DNA of 35,711 nt, taken from the NCBI GenBank assembly GCA_003552785.1, contig PUOQ01000035.1, positions 1 to 35,711 on the forward strand, in the 5' to 3' direction. Below, piece by piece: positions 24,601-32,915 of the stretch. The notes beneath the pieces were generated by a model, which made no database searches, was not told the origin of the DNA, and saw only the letters and a list, made by a program, of their open reading frames with translations. Every line of letters starts with the position of its first letter. Positions within the stretch are counted from its first letter, which is position 1. The position numbers and the translations under genes were made by a program. This DNA comes from Dehalococcoidia bacterium. GTDB lineage: Bacteria > Chloroflexota > Dehalococcoidia > Dehalococcoidales > CSSed11-197.

Positions 24601-24865
24601 TCGGAGCAAGGGCAGATTTACCTTCAGCTACCAGCACCGGTGCCCCCAGATATTCCGCCAGCCGGGGCGTAACCATAAAGCGTACGTTTAAGAGTCCACA
24701 ACTACTGCCGATGGCACGCCTGAGATGAACACCGGCATACATCGATGGCACGATAACGGTAACCGGATAAAGCCGGTCATTGGTCTTTACCCGGTCAATA
24801 ATTTCTGCCAGGCGGCCTTCGCCACCCGGGCCGTAGTATTCTAAAAACAGTTTCGGCGCTGCCAT
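21644..24865 (-). CDS. addB: AddB-like PD-(D/E)XK nuclease subunit with Fe-S cysteines
   Basis: A 1073-aa partner of AddA. The C-terminal nuclease domain contains LVIDYKTGSDYG and then the cysteine group CPNCEYCDYRQIC near the end. With a cysteine in the PTQLECWAKCPFSYYLRYIL segment, this group makes the Fe-S nuclease staple typical of AddB. The N-terminal half resembles an inactivated helicase. No Walker A is seen where Bacillus AddB has one; the region reads EYYGPGGEGRLAEII. Upstream GTG (24871) and ATG (24865) are both possible; AGGG lies about 7 nt before the ATG. It sits between the rhomboid gene and addA. The identity is by architecture and pairing; sequence similarity to classical AddB appears distant. 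Confidence 0.85.
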   Translation of the reverse strand: MAAPKLFLEYYGPGGEGRLAEIIDRVKTNDRLYPVTVIVPSMYAGVHLRRAIGSSCGLLNVRFMVTPRLAEYLGAPVLVAEGKSALAPIVKLAAIRHFAGEMAGREPLGAVASHPPLHEYLSRVFDELDMLSAEQLSWLEAKSPLTGQIIYWYRSFKALTRGHYDREELGFSAARAVEGGFSESALKDLGHIIFYIPGDFTPGEYAILKALGAKDILSIILGITGEEEVDGKALELAGRLVPVMGEAAAGTASEKASPFESHIMVAPDPQEEIRWAVRNIMHHAEKGVVFNRMAVLYPGSEPYAELVANQLKLAGIPASGPDPMPLKDSVAGKLLLGLIGVFESGFSRESLIRWVAESPVKTRSGDGSALRQAALWEEISGKAGITGGAGQWLKRLERYTVDAGKRIRWPGFYREEGSELALARRKTSFDAACELKVFIKELTESNPPADGAGWKEFSAWAVKALEKYASPESWPAEEEARYDRVVAAVGDLARIEIIEPEGVSFAGFLQALRDTLKGGSGRLGATGEGVFSGTLKTAEGMGFEVIHILGMAEGSFPPRARDDAVIPDSLRSEMGNFSPLKLKHHRRIEERRIFKTVTSIPGKCFFSFARSGGTGSRYSYPASWLIREAGVLYRARCDSSVKEAGLNPVNASNLEQMAAEPWLTVVSSTYHSLSGLGTLVPADLHDYDMHSLALWHRAGKPLKEHLLYTGDGDRRQSLKAEMSRRSKAFTAWDGNLSAMSGASPLLGISGEKPRSPTQLECWAKCPFSYYLRYILGIEIFEKPEEIISISALDRGSLVHRILERFIRTLCQTGSLPGYGEGWKGCHRELLEQIAGEEFDEVEACGITGRPLLWKVVKEEILNDLRKFLQKDDEMRAEMNSSPVKVEWKFGFGEEDTAPAVEIEFDQGRKVSFRGVIDRIDADAGGLNALVIDYKTGSDYGYSKMKEDPLANGTRLQLPVYALAAAGLFEPGCDIRAAYWLISSRGGFRRKEIECSPELVRQFGQFVEVIVSGIENGIFPANPGGEDCPNCEYCDYRQICPVDGWISRERKSGDSLVSGYMKMTGDETGGEERR

Positions 24866-24935
24866 AATCACCCTGGCATGGTTTTTCTACACAGTGATTA
24901 TTGTAGCACAAGGGTTTGACCTGATTGTTTGATGG

Positions 24936-25583
24936 CTAATAAACCGCCTGTTTTCCCTTTTTCCCGATACGAAAGATTATGGCAATTACAAAACCGGTAA
25001 CAAAACCACCAATGTGTGCCATGTAAGCTATCTCGGCCTCAGCCGTACTGCCCAGCGAGCCGACTCCGTAAAATACCTGTATAACGAACCAGAAGCCAAG
25101 CACGATTATTGCCGGCAGGGGTATTATGATAAAGCCCATAAGCACAATTACCCTGGCTACTGGATACAATACCAGATAAGCACCCAGTACACCCGCCACA
25201 GCGCCGGAAGCACCCAGTGTGGGTATAACAGAACCAGCATTGAAAAGCATGTGGGTAAATGTGGCTGTCAGCCCGCATATTATGTAAAAGAATATGAAGA
25301 AAACATGGCCAAACCTGTCCTCGATATTGTCCCCGAACACCCACAGATAAAGCATATTGCCAAGGATGTGCAGCCAGCCGGCATGCATAAACATGGAGGT
25401 AAAAAGGGTGGGCAGTTGGCCCAGAGGGTCAGCCAGGAAGCGCTGGGGAACAAAAGACCAGGTTATGACAAAAGCCTCTCCCTGGGTCATCTCAAAGAAA
25501 AACATTACGAAGTTGAGCCCAATCAACAGATAGGTAAACCAGGGAATAATTCTTCTCGGATTATAGTCTGCCAGTGGCAACAT
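24936..25583 (-). CDS. Rhomboid family intramembrane serine protease
   Basis: A 215-aa six-helix membrane protein. It has the first-loop FVPQRFLADPLGQLPTLFTS, MHAGWLHILGNMLYLWVFGD (the HxxxN helix), the catalytic serine in PTLGASGAVAGVLGAYLVLY and the catalytic histidine in AYMAHIGGFVTGFV. Ser-His dyad and glycine packing are all present, so an active protease is expected. Substrates cannot be predicted. It is encoded upstream of addB on the same strand with about 70 bases between, so it may be cotranscribed, though no functional link to AddAB is evident. Confidence 0.95.
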   Translation of the reverse strand: MLPLADYNPRRIIPWFTYLLIGLNFVMFFFEMTQGEAFVITWSFVPQRFLADPLGQLPTLFTSMFMHAGWLHILGNMLYLWVFGDNIEDRFGHVFFIFFYIICGLTATFTHMLFNAGSVIPTLGASGAVAGVLGAYLVLYPVARVIVLMGFIIIPLPAIIVLGFWFVIQVFYGVGSLGSTAEAEIAYMAHIGGFVTGFVIAIIFRIGKKGKQAVY

Positions 25584-25777
25584 TTTAAAAACCTGCCCCG
25601 AATCTTTATTCGGGCTAGATTATAAGATTATCCCGGGCTATTAAACAACTACAGCCTAACAATCAGAGTATTTTTCAGCTTTAAGGGCCCCAAAGCTTGC
25701 CGGGGCAAGTGCAAAAGGGACATGCATGGCAGTTCGTTAATAATGATGTTAGAATTTTAAATATAAATGTACTTTGT

Positions 25778-25794
25778 ATGGGAACATTTCCCAT
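25778..25794. promoter_or_regulatory. Candidate 17-bp palindromic operator upstream of the ATP-grasp gene
   Basis: ATGGGAA-CAT-TTCCCAT is a perfect 7-bp inverted repeat with a 3-base spacer in the 289-base divergent gap between the rhomboid and ATP-grasp genes, about 80 bases ahead of the latter. The rest of the gap is AT-rich without a promoter I can define. The symmetry is seen; repressor or activator binding is inferred. Confidence 0.4.
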
Positions 25795-25872
25795 TCTGTC
25801 TATCAGATGCTTTCTTTACTGTTTAACAGATAAAGATCCCCTGGTAACAAAAAACTCGAAAGGAGGTGCTTA

Positions 25873-27171
25873 ATTAAAAAGCACATTTTTGTACATGGTT
25901 TAGATGATTTTGGCAAGAATGAACTTGAAAGAATCAGTGATGAAAAAGACACATACGAGTTCCACGCCTTAACAACATTCAAAGAAACAAGGATTAAAAG
26001 TGCGAAAGGGATTGATTGGCTAATAAAAGAAAGCCAAAAACGCCTCGAGCAAAATGAAGGCTATGTTGATGGTGTTATTGGGTACTGGGATTTCCCGATT
26101 AGTACCACCTTGCCCATTATATGCAAAAAATTCAATTTAACTGCTCCTGCTCTGGAAAGCGTCCTCAAGTGTGAACACAAATACTGGAGCAGGCATGAAC
26201 AAAAGTCAGCAATACCTGAATGTACTCCAGATTATTTGCGCTTCAACCCCTTCGACTCAAATTATCACAAGGCCATCAATCTTAAATATCCATTCTGGAT
26301 TAAGCCGATTAAGTCTTATAATTCCCAGCTTGGATTTAAAATCCTGAGCAGGAAAGATTTGGACCATGCAATCAGGCACATACGTAAAAAGCTTCATATT
26401 TTTTCTGAGCCTTTCAACCAAATACTTTCTTATGCTAACACACCTTCCGAAATCAGTGATGGATCTAAAGATTTTTGCATAGCCGAACAGGTTGTAACCG
26501 GCCGCCTTTGCACCCTGGAAGGCCATGTGTTCAGGGGTAAATTATACGTCCACGGTATTATTGACTCATTCAGGTATCCAAAAATATCTTCTTTTCAAAG
26601 GTACCAGTACCCTTCAAGAATGCCCGGGAAAGCACAGTCAAGAATGAAAGAGTATGCCCGGCGGATTATACTTCACCTGGGCCTGGATAACTCCGGTTTT
26701 AACATTGAATTTTTTTATGATGAGAAAAGGGATAAAATCTGGCTGCTTGAGATTAACCCGCGGGTATCACAATCACACACTAATCTATTCTGGAAGGTAG
26801 ATGGTATACCCAGCTTGAAAATTGCAGTAGATATCGCTCTTGGTAAAAAACCCCCTGAAATGCGTAGAAAGGGTAAATACAATACCTCAGCAAAGTTTTA
26901 TTACCGTACATTTAAGGACGGCCGGGTTTTAAAAGCCCCATCAGATGAACAGTTACGGGAAATAGGGCAGAAATTTCCCGACACAATAATTCAAAAAGTA
27001 GCAAGTGAAGGTGACTTATTGTCCGAATTACCCGACCAGGACAGCTATAGTTTTGTACTGGCAAATGTTTATATTGGTGCAAAAAATACTCCTGAACTTT
27101 TGGATAAATATTCAAAAATTACAAAAATGCTTGATTATAAAATTGATAGAGGAGATGTAACTGGAGAATAG
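25873..27171 (+). CDS. ATP-grasp domain ligase-like protein, apparent ATT start
   Basis: A protein of about 432 aa. Homologous-looking sequence runs in frame from 25873 (KKHIFVHGLDDFGKNELERI), and there is no ATG, GTG or TTG in frame until the TTG at 26110, which lies deep inside the pre-ATP-grasp domain. An ATT at 25873 lies 6 nt after a perfect AAAGGAGGTG, so a rare AUU start, or a sequencing error in it, is the best reading. The ATP-grasp fold is seen in YPFWIKPIKSYNSQLGFKIL (ATP-binding lysine region), FCIAEQVVTGRLCTLEGHVF and the metal-binding WLLEINPRVSQSHTNLFWKV. Such enzymes join a carboxylate to an amine via acylphosphate. The substrate is unknown. A CocE-type hydrolase follows after 19 bases. 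Confidence 0.8.
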   Translation: MKKHIFVHGLDDFGKNELERISDEKDTYEFHALTTFKETRIKSAKGIDWLIKESQKRLEQNEGYVDGVIGYWDFPISTTLPIICKKFNLTAPALESVLKCEHKYWSRHEQKSAIPECTPDYLRFNPFDSNYHKAINLKYPFWIKPIKSYNSQLGFKILSRKDLDHAIRHIRKKLHIFSEPFNQILSYANTPSEISDGSKDFCIAEQVVTGRLCTLEGHVFRGKLYVHGIIDSFRYPKISSFQRYQYPSRMPGKAQSRMKEYARRIILHLGLDNSGFNIEFFYDEKRDKIWLLEINPRVSQSHTNLFWKVDGIPSLKIAVDIALGKKPPEMRRKGKYNTSAKFYYRTFKDGRVLKAPSDEQLREIGQKFPDTIIQKVASEGDLLSELPDQDSYSFVLANVYIGAKNTPELLDKYSKITKMLDYKIDRGDVTGE

Positions 27172-27190
27172 GAAAGGAGGGAAGAAGGCC

Positions 27191-29212
27191 TTGAATTTTG
27201 TATATGAATTCCCGCACGAGATAACCGTAGATGAACACATCGAAATACCCATGAAAGACGGAGTAAAACTATCAGCTCGCATCTGGCGGCCCAAGTCTTC
27301 CAATACCAATCCCGTACCAGCCATTCTTGAATATATTCCCTATCGCAAACGTGATGGAACGAGGTCGCGTGATGCCTTGAACCATCCGTACTTTGCCGGT
27401 CATGGATATATTAGCGTAAGGGTCGATATCCGGGGCAGCGGCGAATCTGAAGGTGTTTTAACCGATGAGTACACCAAACAGGAGCAGGACGATGCTATTG
27501 AGATAATAGAGTGGCTTCAGCATCAACCATGGTGCAATGGTAAAGTCGGCATGTTCGGTATATCATGGGGTGGATTCAATGGGCTTCAAGTCGCTGCACG
27601 GCAACCACCCGGGCTGGATGCAATTATCGCAGTGTGTGCCACCGACGACAGGTATTTGGACGATGTGCACTATATGGGCGGTTGTTTACTGGGAGACAAC
27701 CTCTCGTGGGCTTCCACCATGTTTGCCTTTAATTCATTGCCACCTGACCCTCATATCGTCGGTGACAAGTGGCGTAAAATGTGGTTTGAAAGACTGGAGA
27801 ATAGCAGCATCTGGGTATACAACTGGCTTCGACACCAGCGCCGGGATAATTACTGGAAACAGGGGTCTGTATGTGAAGACTATTCAAAAATCACCTGTCC
27901 AGTAATGGCTGTCAGCGGCTGGGCCGATGGATATTCAAACGCAGTCTTCCGCCTCATGTCTGGGCTCAGTGTTCCAAGAATAGCATTAATAGGTCCCTGG
28001 AGTCATAAGTATCCCCATCTCGGGGTGCCTGGCCCTGCCATCGGATTCCTGCAGTATGCAGTTCAATGGTGGGACTACTGGCTAAAAGGGAAACAAAATA
28101 GCATCATGAACGGTCCAATGTTATATGCATGGATGCAGGACAGCATCCCGCCTTATACCAGCTATGAACATAGACCTGGTCGATGGGTAAGTGAGGAAAG
28201 GTGGCCCTCTCCAAAAATTTACGAAAAGACATATACATTGAGCGATAATGGACTGCTGCCTGAAAAACATCCTGCTGCAGAAGGGGCATTGTCTTTTGAA
28301 TCTCTGCTTTCGGTGGGCCTGTTTGCCGGGAAATGGTGCTCCTATAGTGCAGGGCCCGACCTTCCGTATGACCAGCGCGAAGAGGATGGCAGCGCCTTAA
28401 CCTTTGACAGTGGACCCCTGCGTTCAAATATGGAGATATTTGGTTCCCCGGTTGTGGAATTGGAGTTTGCATCAAGCAGGCCGGTTGCTATGATCGCAAT
28501 AAGGCTTTCAGATATATCTCTGGATGGAAAAGCTACAAGAGTGACATACAGCGTGTTCAACCTTAATCACCTTAATGGGCATGAGCATCCTGTAATGTTA
28601 AAACCGGGCAAAAGGTACAGGGTGCGCATCCCGCTTAATGAGGTAGCGCAGGTATTTCCAAAAGGGCATCGATTCCGCTTGTCTTTCTCGAATTCATACT
28701 GGCCCCTTGCCTGGCCACCGCCCGAACCGGTAACCTTAACCATATTTACCGGGGCATCAAAGTTGATTATGCCAATTCGCAAGCCACGCCCAGATGAAGA
28801 CCAGTTAATCACTTTCCCGGAACCAGAAAGCGCAGTACCGCTGAGGGAGGAACAACTGACATCCGCTTACTCAAACTGGCGAGTTGTCAGGGACCTGGCT
28901 ACTGAGGAAACAGCCCTTGAAGTTATCCATGATCAAGGAATAAAGCACATCGATGAGGTTGATCTTAAAATTAAAACCAAATCCTGGGAACGTTACAGCG
29001 CATTCGGAAACGATTATGATTCAGTGCGGGGTGAAACCTATTGGGAGCGCGGCTTATACAGGGAAAATTGGAGTGTTATGACGCAAACCCAGACTCTACT
29101 TACCTCAAATAAAGGTAACTTTTTCATTCACGCCGACCTGGATGCTTATGAGGGTGAGCGTCGGGTATTTTGCAGGAGCTGGGAACTGGAAATGCCGCGC
29201 GACCATATATAA
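27191..29212 (+). CDS. CocE/NonD family (S15-type) alpha/beta hydrolase
   Basis: A 673-aa hydrolase of the X-Pro dipeptidyl-peptidase/cocaine-esterase superfamily. The N-terminal alpha/beta domain has IPMKDGVKLSARIWRP, VRVDIRGSGESEG and the nucleophile elbow GMFGISWGGFNG. The acid lies in AVSGWADGYSNAVF and the histidine in IGPWSHKYPH. The C-terminal jelly-roll domain includes SSRPVAMIAIRLSDISLDGK and FRLSFSNSYWPLAWPPPEPV. It acts on esters or amides of unknown identity. There is no signal peptide, so it is cytoplasmic. The TTG start at 27191 follows GGAGGG by about 10 bases. Located 19 bases after the ATP-grasp gene, it probably works on that ligase's product or precursor. Confidence 0.88.
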   Translation: MNFVYEFPHEITVDEHIEIPMKDGVKLSARIWRPKSSNTNPVPAILEYIPYRKRDGTRSRDALNHPYFAGHGYISVRVDIRGSGESEGVLTDEYTKQEQDDAIEIIEWLQHQPWCNGKVGMFGISWGGFNGLQVAARQPPGLDAIIAVCATDDRYLDDVHYMGGCLLGDNLSWASTMFAFNSLPPDPHIVGDKWRKMWFERLENSSIWVYNWLRHQRRDNYWKQGSVCEDYSKITCPVMAVSGWADGYSNAVFRLMSGLSVPRIALIGPWSHKYPHLGVPGPAIGFLQYAVQWWDYWLKGKQNSIMNGPMLYAWMQDSIPPYTSYEHRPGRWVSEERWPSPKIYEKTYTLSDNGLLPEKHPAAEGALSFESLLSVGLFAGKWCSYSAGPDLPYDQREEDGSALTFDSGPLRSNMEIFGSPVVELEFASSRPVAMIAIRLSDISLDGKATRVTYSVFNLNHLNGHEHPVMLKPGKRYRVRIPLNEVAQVFPKGHRFRLSFSNSYWPLAWPPPEPVTLTIFTGASKLIMPIRKPRPDEDQLITFPEPESAVPLREEQLTSAYSNWRVVRDLATEETALEVIHDQGIKHIDEVDLKIKTKSWERYSAFGNDYDSVRGETYWERGLYRENWSVMTQTQTLLTSNKGNFFIHADLDAYEGERRVFCRSWELEMPRDHI

Positions 29213-29357
29213 ACTTCGTTAAGTAGCTTCTCATAATCATTATTTTTACTCACCCTTCTAAAGGGCTGCCCAAACAACAGCAGGCACTAACTGGATAAGG
29301 ATACAATTTATAACGGGGGTATCTGGTTTAACTAAAATTAAAAGGAATTAATATGTT

Positions 29358-31088
29358 ATGCCCGTACACAATAAAGAAATAGCTGCGGTTTTTTATGAAT
29401 ATGCAGATCTTCTGGAAATAGATGGTGCAAACCACTACCGTGTCCGCGCCTATCGCAACGCAGCACGCAATATATCCAGCTACCCCCACAGCCTGTCTGA
29501 TATGCTAAACAGGGGGGAAGATCTTTCCCAAATTCCGGGCTTGGGCAAAGACCTCGCAAAGAAAGCTTCAGAAGTTATTAAATCGGGCAAACTTGAGCAA
29601 CTGGAAGAGTTAAAGAAAAGGCTCCCCGAAGGATTGATCCAAATTTCCAGGCTGCCGGGCCTGGGGCCGAAGCGTACCAGCTCTCTTTATTACAAACTTG
29701 GAATAACCAGCCTTAAACAATTGGAGGAAGCAGCAAGAGAAGAAAAAGTAAGGCAATTAACAGGCTTCAACGCCAAAACCGAAGCAAAAATCCTGGAGGA
29801 TATCCAGCACCACCGGGAATCTGAAGAAAGCAACAAAAGATATAAACTTTCACTGGTCCAGGAGTTAGTCCGGCCCCTGCTTGATTATTTAAGGAGAACA
29901 AAAGGAGTGATACAGGTTGAGGCTGCAGGCAGCTACAGGCGCCAGAAAGAGACTTTGGGGGATCTGGACTTGCTGGTTGCCCACAAAAAGGGCTCCGGTG
30001 TAATGGAACGATTTGTTGAATATGAAGACGTGGTGCATATAGCAAGCAAGGGCAGCACCCGTTCCACTATACTACTCCGTTCTGGCCTCCAGGTAGACCT
30101 CCGGGCTGTTGAAGAAGCCAGCTATGGAGCGGCACTGCACTACTTTACCGGTTCCAAGTCCCATAATATTGCCATACGCAGAATAGGTTTAAAACAGGGA
30201 TTAAAAATAAATGAATATGGTATATTTAAAGATGAAAAAAAGGTCGCCGGAAAAACTGAAAATGAAGTCTACGCAAAGGTAGGCCTGCCTTATATACAGC
30301 CCGAATTGCGGGAAAATAAGGGTGAAATAGAAGCAGCCCAAAGAGGACAATTGCCCCGCTTAATTACCCTGAAAGATATCCGGGGAGACCTTCATGCACA
30401 TACAACTGAAACCGACGGTCATGCCAGCCTTGAAGAAATGGCTGAAGCGGCCAGAAAAAAGGGGTATGAGTATCTGGCCATTACCGACCATTCCAGGCAC
30501 GTAACCATAGCCAGAGGAATTGATGAAAAACGCCTTTTAAAACAGATAGAAAGTATAGACAGCCTCAACCAGAAGCTTAAAGGTATAACAATCTTGAAAG
30601 GTATCGAAGTGGACATACTCGAAGATGGCTCCCTGGACCTGCCACATGAAGTATTAAAGAGGCTGGACCTGGTGGTATGTGCAGTTCACTATAAATTCAA
30701 CCTCACGGCAGAAAAGCAAACACAGCGTATAATTAAAGGTATAGATAATCCGTATTTCACCATACTGACTCACCCCACCGGCCGCATAATCGGAGAACGG
30801 GAAGCTTACAGCCTGAACATGGAGGAGCTGATGACGGCAGCCAGAGAAACCGGAACCGTACTGGAAATTAACTCCCAGCCTGATCGCCTGGATCTTACAG
30901 ATATATATGCCAAAATTGCCTCAGAGATGGGAATATTGATTTCCATTTCTACCGATGCCCACAATACAAACGAGCTTGATTTCATGCGCTTTGGTGTCGG
31001 CCAGGCACGCCGTGGCTGGCTGGAAACAACCAATGTGTTAAATACCCGCAGCCTTAAAAAGCTGAAGCAAATAATGAATAAAAATTGA
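29358..31088 (+). CDS. polX: Family X DNA polymerase/3'-5' exonuclease PolX
   Basis: A 576-aa repair polymerase. The N-terminal 8-kDa-like domain has NHYRVRAYRNAARN and the first helix-hairpin-helix IPGLGKDLAKKASEV. A second hairpin is LPGLGPKRTSSLYYKLG. The polymerase active site is in ETLGDLDLLVAH with the third carboxylate in LQVDLRAVE. The C-terminal PHP metal-dependent exonuclease domain has DLHAHTTETDGHASLEEM, ITDHSRH, GIEVDIL, THPTGR and STDAH. The length matches bacterial PolX (about 570). ATG at 29358 with AAAGGA about 11 nt upstream. The 145-base gap before it and the 267-base gap after contain no gene or clear terminator. Confidence 0.96.
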   Translation: MPVHNKEIAAVFYEYADLLEIDGANHYRVRAYRNAARNISSYPHSLSDMLNRGEDLSQIPGLGKDLAKKASEVIKSGKLEQLEELKKRLPEGLIQISRLPGLGPKRTSSLYYKLGITSLKQLEEAAREEKVRQLTGFNAKTEAKILEDIQHHRESEESNKRYKLSLVQELVRPLLDYLRRTKGVIQVEAAGSYRRQKETLGDLDLLVAHKKGSGVMERFVEYEDVVHIASKGSTRSTILLRSGLQVDLRAVEEASYGAALHYFTGSKSHNIAIRRIGLKQGLKINEYGIFKDEKKVAGKTENEVYAKVGLPYIQPELRENKGEIEAAQRGQLPRLITLKDIRGDLHAHTTETDGHASLEEMAEAARKKGYEYLAITDHSRHVTIARGIDEKRLLKQIESIDSLNQKLKGITILKGIEVDILEDGSLDLPHEVLKRLDLVVCAVHYKFNLTAEKQTQRIIKGIDNPYFTILTHPTGRIIGEREAYSLNMEELMTAARETGTVLEINSQPDRLDLTDIYAKIASEMGILISISTDAHNTNELDFMRFGVGQARRGWLETTNVLNTRSLKKLKQIMNKN

Positions 31089-31355
31089 GGCGTCTAACAC
31101 TCTTCTCCCCTCAACAAGCATCAGTGATGCGCAGGCCATAATAACCGGGCGATAAAGTGAATAACTTAACAAGCAGGCTCCAGCCTTTAATTTTAACCAC
31201 CCGGCTGTCCATAGTCCGCTGGCTAAAAACAATCTTTGTAATTGGAAACACGTGCCACTAAACCCATGCCGGTTATTATTGGTCTGGTAAATCCAATATG
31301 ATAAGATAGAACTTATTTTATCTGCCTGGCTACAAAAAAACGAAAGTGGTGAACT

Positions 31356-32708
31356 GTGCAAAGCAAGATATTAATGGAAGATAATATTGGCCGTATCGAT
31401 ATGCCGGAAAACCTGAGCATCGGCTTAATGGTAGCAAAACAACGAAAAAAGTGCCGGTCGCTAGATTGCAGGTGTAATTACTACGGGTTTGCATTTGGAC
31501 AATCTCCTTTCCCTGCTCCGCCATCACTGGTCAATGAACTAAAACTAGCTGCAGGAAAGACCGGTTATGTTGATGCTCAGGGTATTTATGAATTGAGAAG
31601 TGCGGTATCCGGCTTCAATGCCAGGCATTTTGGATTGAAACCGGATCCAGAAAAAATTGTAATCGGTCCTGGAACCAAGGGCTTGCTATTTTTACTCTTC
31701 AGCATCATTAAAGGGGGTATTATCATCCCAACTCCTTCATGGATTGGTTATTCTCCACAAGCCAGTTTCTTAAACAAACAATATTTTCCACTGGCGACTT
31801 TTCCTGAAAATAATTACAAGCTGACTGCTAAACAGCTGGAAGACTTTCTATCATCAAGGAAAGGCAGGCAGCACATGCTTGTATTAAACAACCCCAACAA
31901 TCCAACGGGCCAGATTTATACGAAGGATGAGCTCACATCAATTGCCGGGGTATGCAGAAAATACAATACACTTGTTCTGGCAGATGAGATCTATGCCCTG
32001 ACAAGTTTTGATATAACGGACTTTACAAGCATGGGTAAAGTTTTTCCGGAAGGAACTTTTGTTCTAAATGGCCTTTCCAAAGATCGCTCGGCAGGTGGCT
32101 ACAGGCTTGGAGTCTGTCATTTGCCGGATACCGACTGTAAAACTATTGCAGAGAGTCTGCAAAAGCTGGCGGCTACAATTTATACCAACATAACCACACC
32201 GGTTCAACTGGCGGCTGTTTCTGCCTACAGGGAGAACGAAGAAGTTGAGCGCTATTTCGCTACTACCCGTCAGATACACCGAATAATGGGTGCAACCATT
32301 AGTGAAAAATTTTCCAGCATTGAAGGGTTAAAGGTTACAATGCCATCTGGCGGTTTTTACTTCTATGTTGATTTTAACAACCTTAAAACTAGTCTTAAAG
32401 AATGCGGAATTAACAACTCAAACCAGCTGGGAAAGGCGCTATTGTCGCACCCCCGGCATATTGCCACCGTAACGGGAGATTCACTGCTGCTGGATCCGGA
32501 TAATTTTGGAGTCAGGATTGCTTATGTGGACTATGATGGTAAAAAGGCATATGATGCTTATTTAAATAATAGGCCCCTTGGCAGGCAAGATGAAATCAGA
32601 TATGTCAAAAAACATGCCCCGATGATGATTGAAGGTGCAGAGGCTGTATCTGATTTTGTTAATTCCATAAAATCAGGGTCGCTTATAATAAACCAGGAGG
32701 ATTTATAA
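31356..32708 (+). CDS. Class I/II PLP-dependent aminotransferase
   Basis: A 450-aa fold-type I aminotransferase. It shows YVDAQGIYELRSAVSGFNAR, IGPGTKGLLFLLFS, IIPTPSWIGYSPQ, the conserved VLNNPNNPTGQIY, ADEIYALTSF with the PLP aspartate and GLSKDRSAGGYRLGV with the PLP lysine. The family includes aspartate/aromatic aminotransferases and related lyases; the substrate cannot be read. The Cys-containing N-terminal segment (KKCRSLDCRCNYYG) is unusual. The GTG at 31356 has a poor ribosome-binding site; the ATG at 31374 is an alternative. Its stop overlaps the start of a 28-codon ORF. Confidence 0.9.
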   Translation: MQSKILMEDNIGRIDMPENLSIGLMVAKQRKKCRSLDCRCNYYGFAFGQSPFPAPPSLVNELKLAAGKTGYVDAQGIYELRSAVSGFNARHFGLKPDPEKIVIGPGTKGLLFLLFSIIKGGIIIPTPSWIGYSPQASFLNKQYFPLATFPENNYKLTAKQLEDFLSSRKGRQHMLVLNNPNNPTGQIYTKDELTSIAGVCRKYNTLVLADEIYALTSFDITDFTSMGKVFPEGTFVLNGLSKDRSAGGYRLGVCHLPDTDCKTIAESLQKLAATIYTNITTPVQLAAVSAYRENEEVERYFATTRQIHRIMGATISEKFSSIEGLKVTMPSGGFYFYVDFNNLKTSLKECGINNSNQLGKALLSHPRHIATVTGDSLLLDPDNFGVRIAYVDYDGKKAYDAYLNNRPLGRQDEIRYVKKHAPMMIEGAEAVSDFVNSIKSGSLIINQEDL

Positions 32709-32794
32709 TGAGTGAAAATGTTCTCAATAAGAAACAGATGCAGCTATGCGATAATAGCAGCTGGGATTTTTCCAATTTAAAAGTAAAAAACTAA
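32708..32794 (+). pseudogene. 28-codon ORF coupled to the aminotransferase; possible remnant of a flavodoxin-type reductase
   Basis: An ATG overlaps the aminotransferase stop (TAATG) and is preceded by a strong AGGAGG (32696-32701), the signals of real translational coupling. The frame encodes only MSENVLNKKQMQLCDNSSWD and eight more residues before TAA. The end (WDFSNLKVKN) resembles, from memory, the stretch that precedes the first strand of NAD(P)H-dependent FMN-reductase/flavodoxin proteins. I infer a gene truncated at 28 codons, but a genuine short peptide cannot be excluded. Confidence 0.4.
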
Positions 32795-32915
32795 AACTGC
32801 CCCCATTACAAAAATTGAAAGTAAAATTTCTTTAAAGAGTTATTTTATGAATAAAGGCTGCACCTGTAACATGTCGCCGGGTGAACGAGTGGTATGCAAT
32901 AGTTATTTATCGCAA

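Noticed and set aside
25014..25625. 203-aa plus-strand frame opposite the rhomboid gene
   Set aside because: The minus-strand protein has complete rhomboid catalytic motifs; the plus frame is compositionally odd and unrecognisable.
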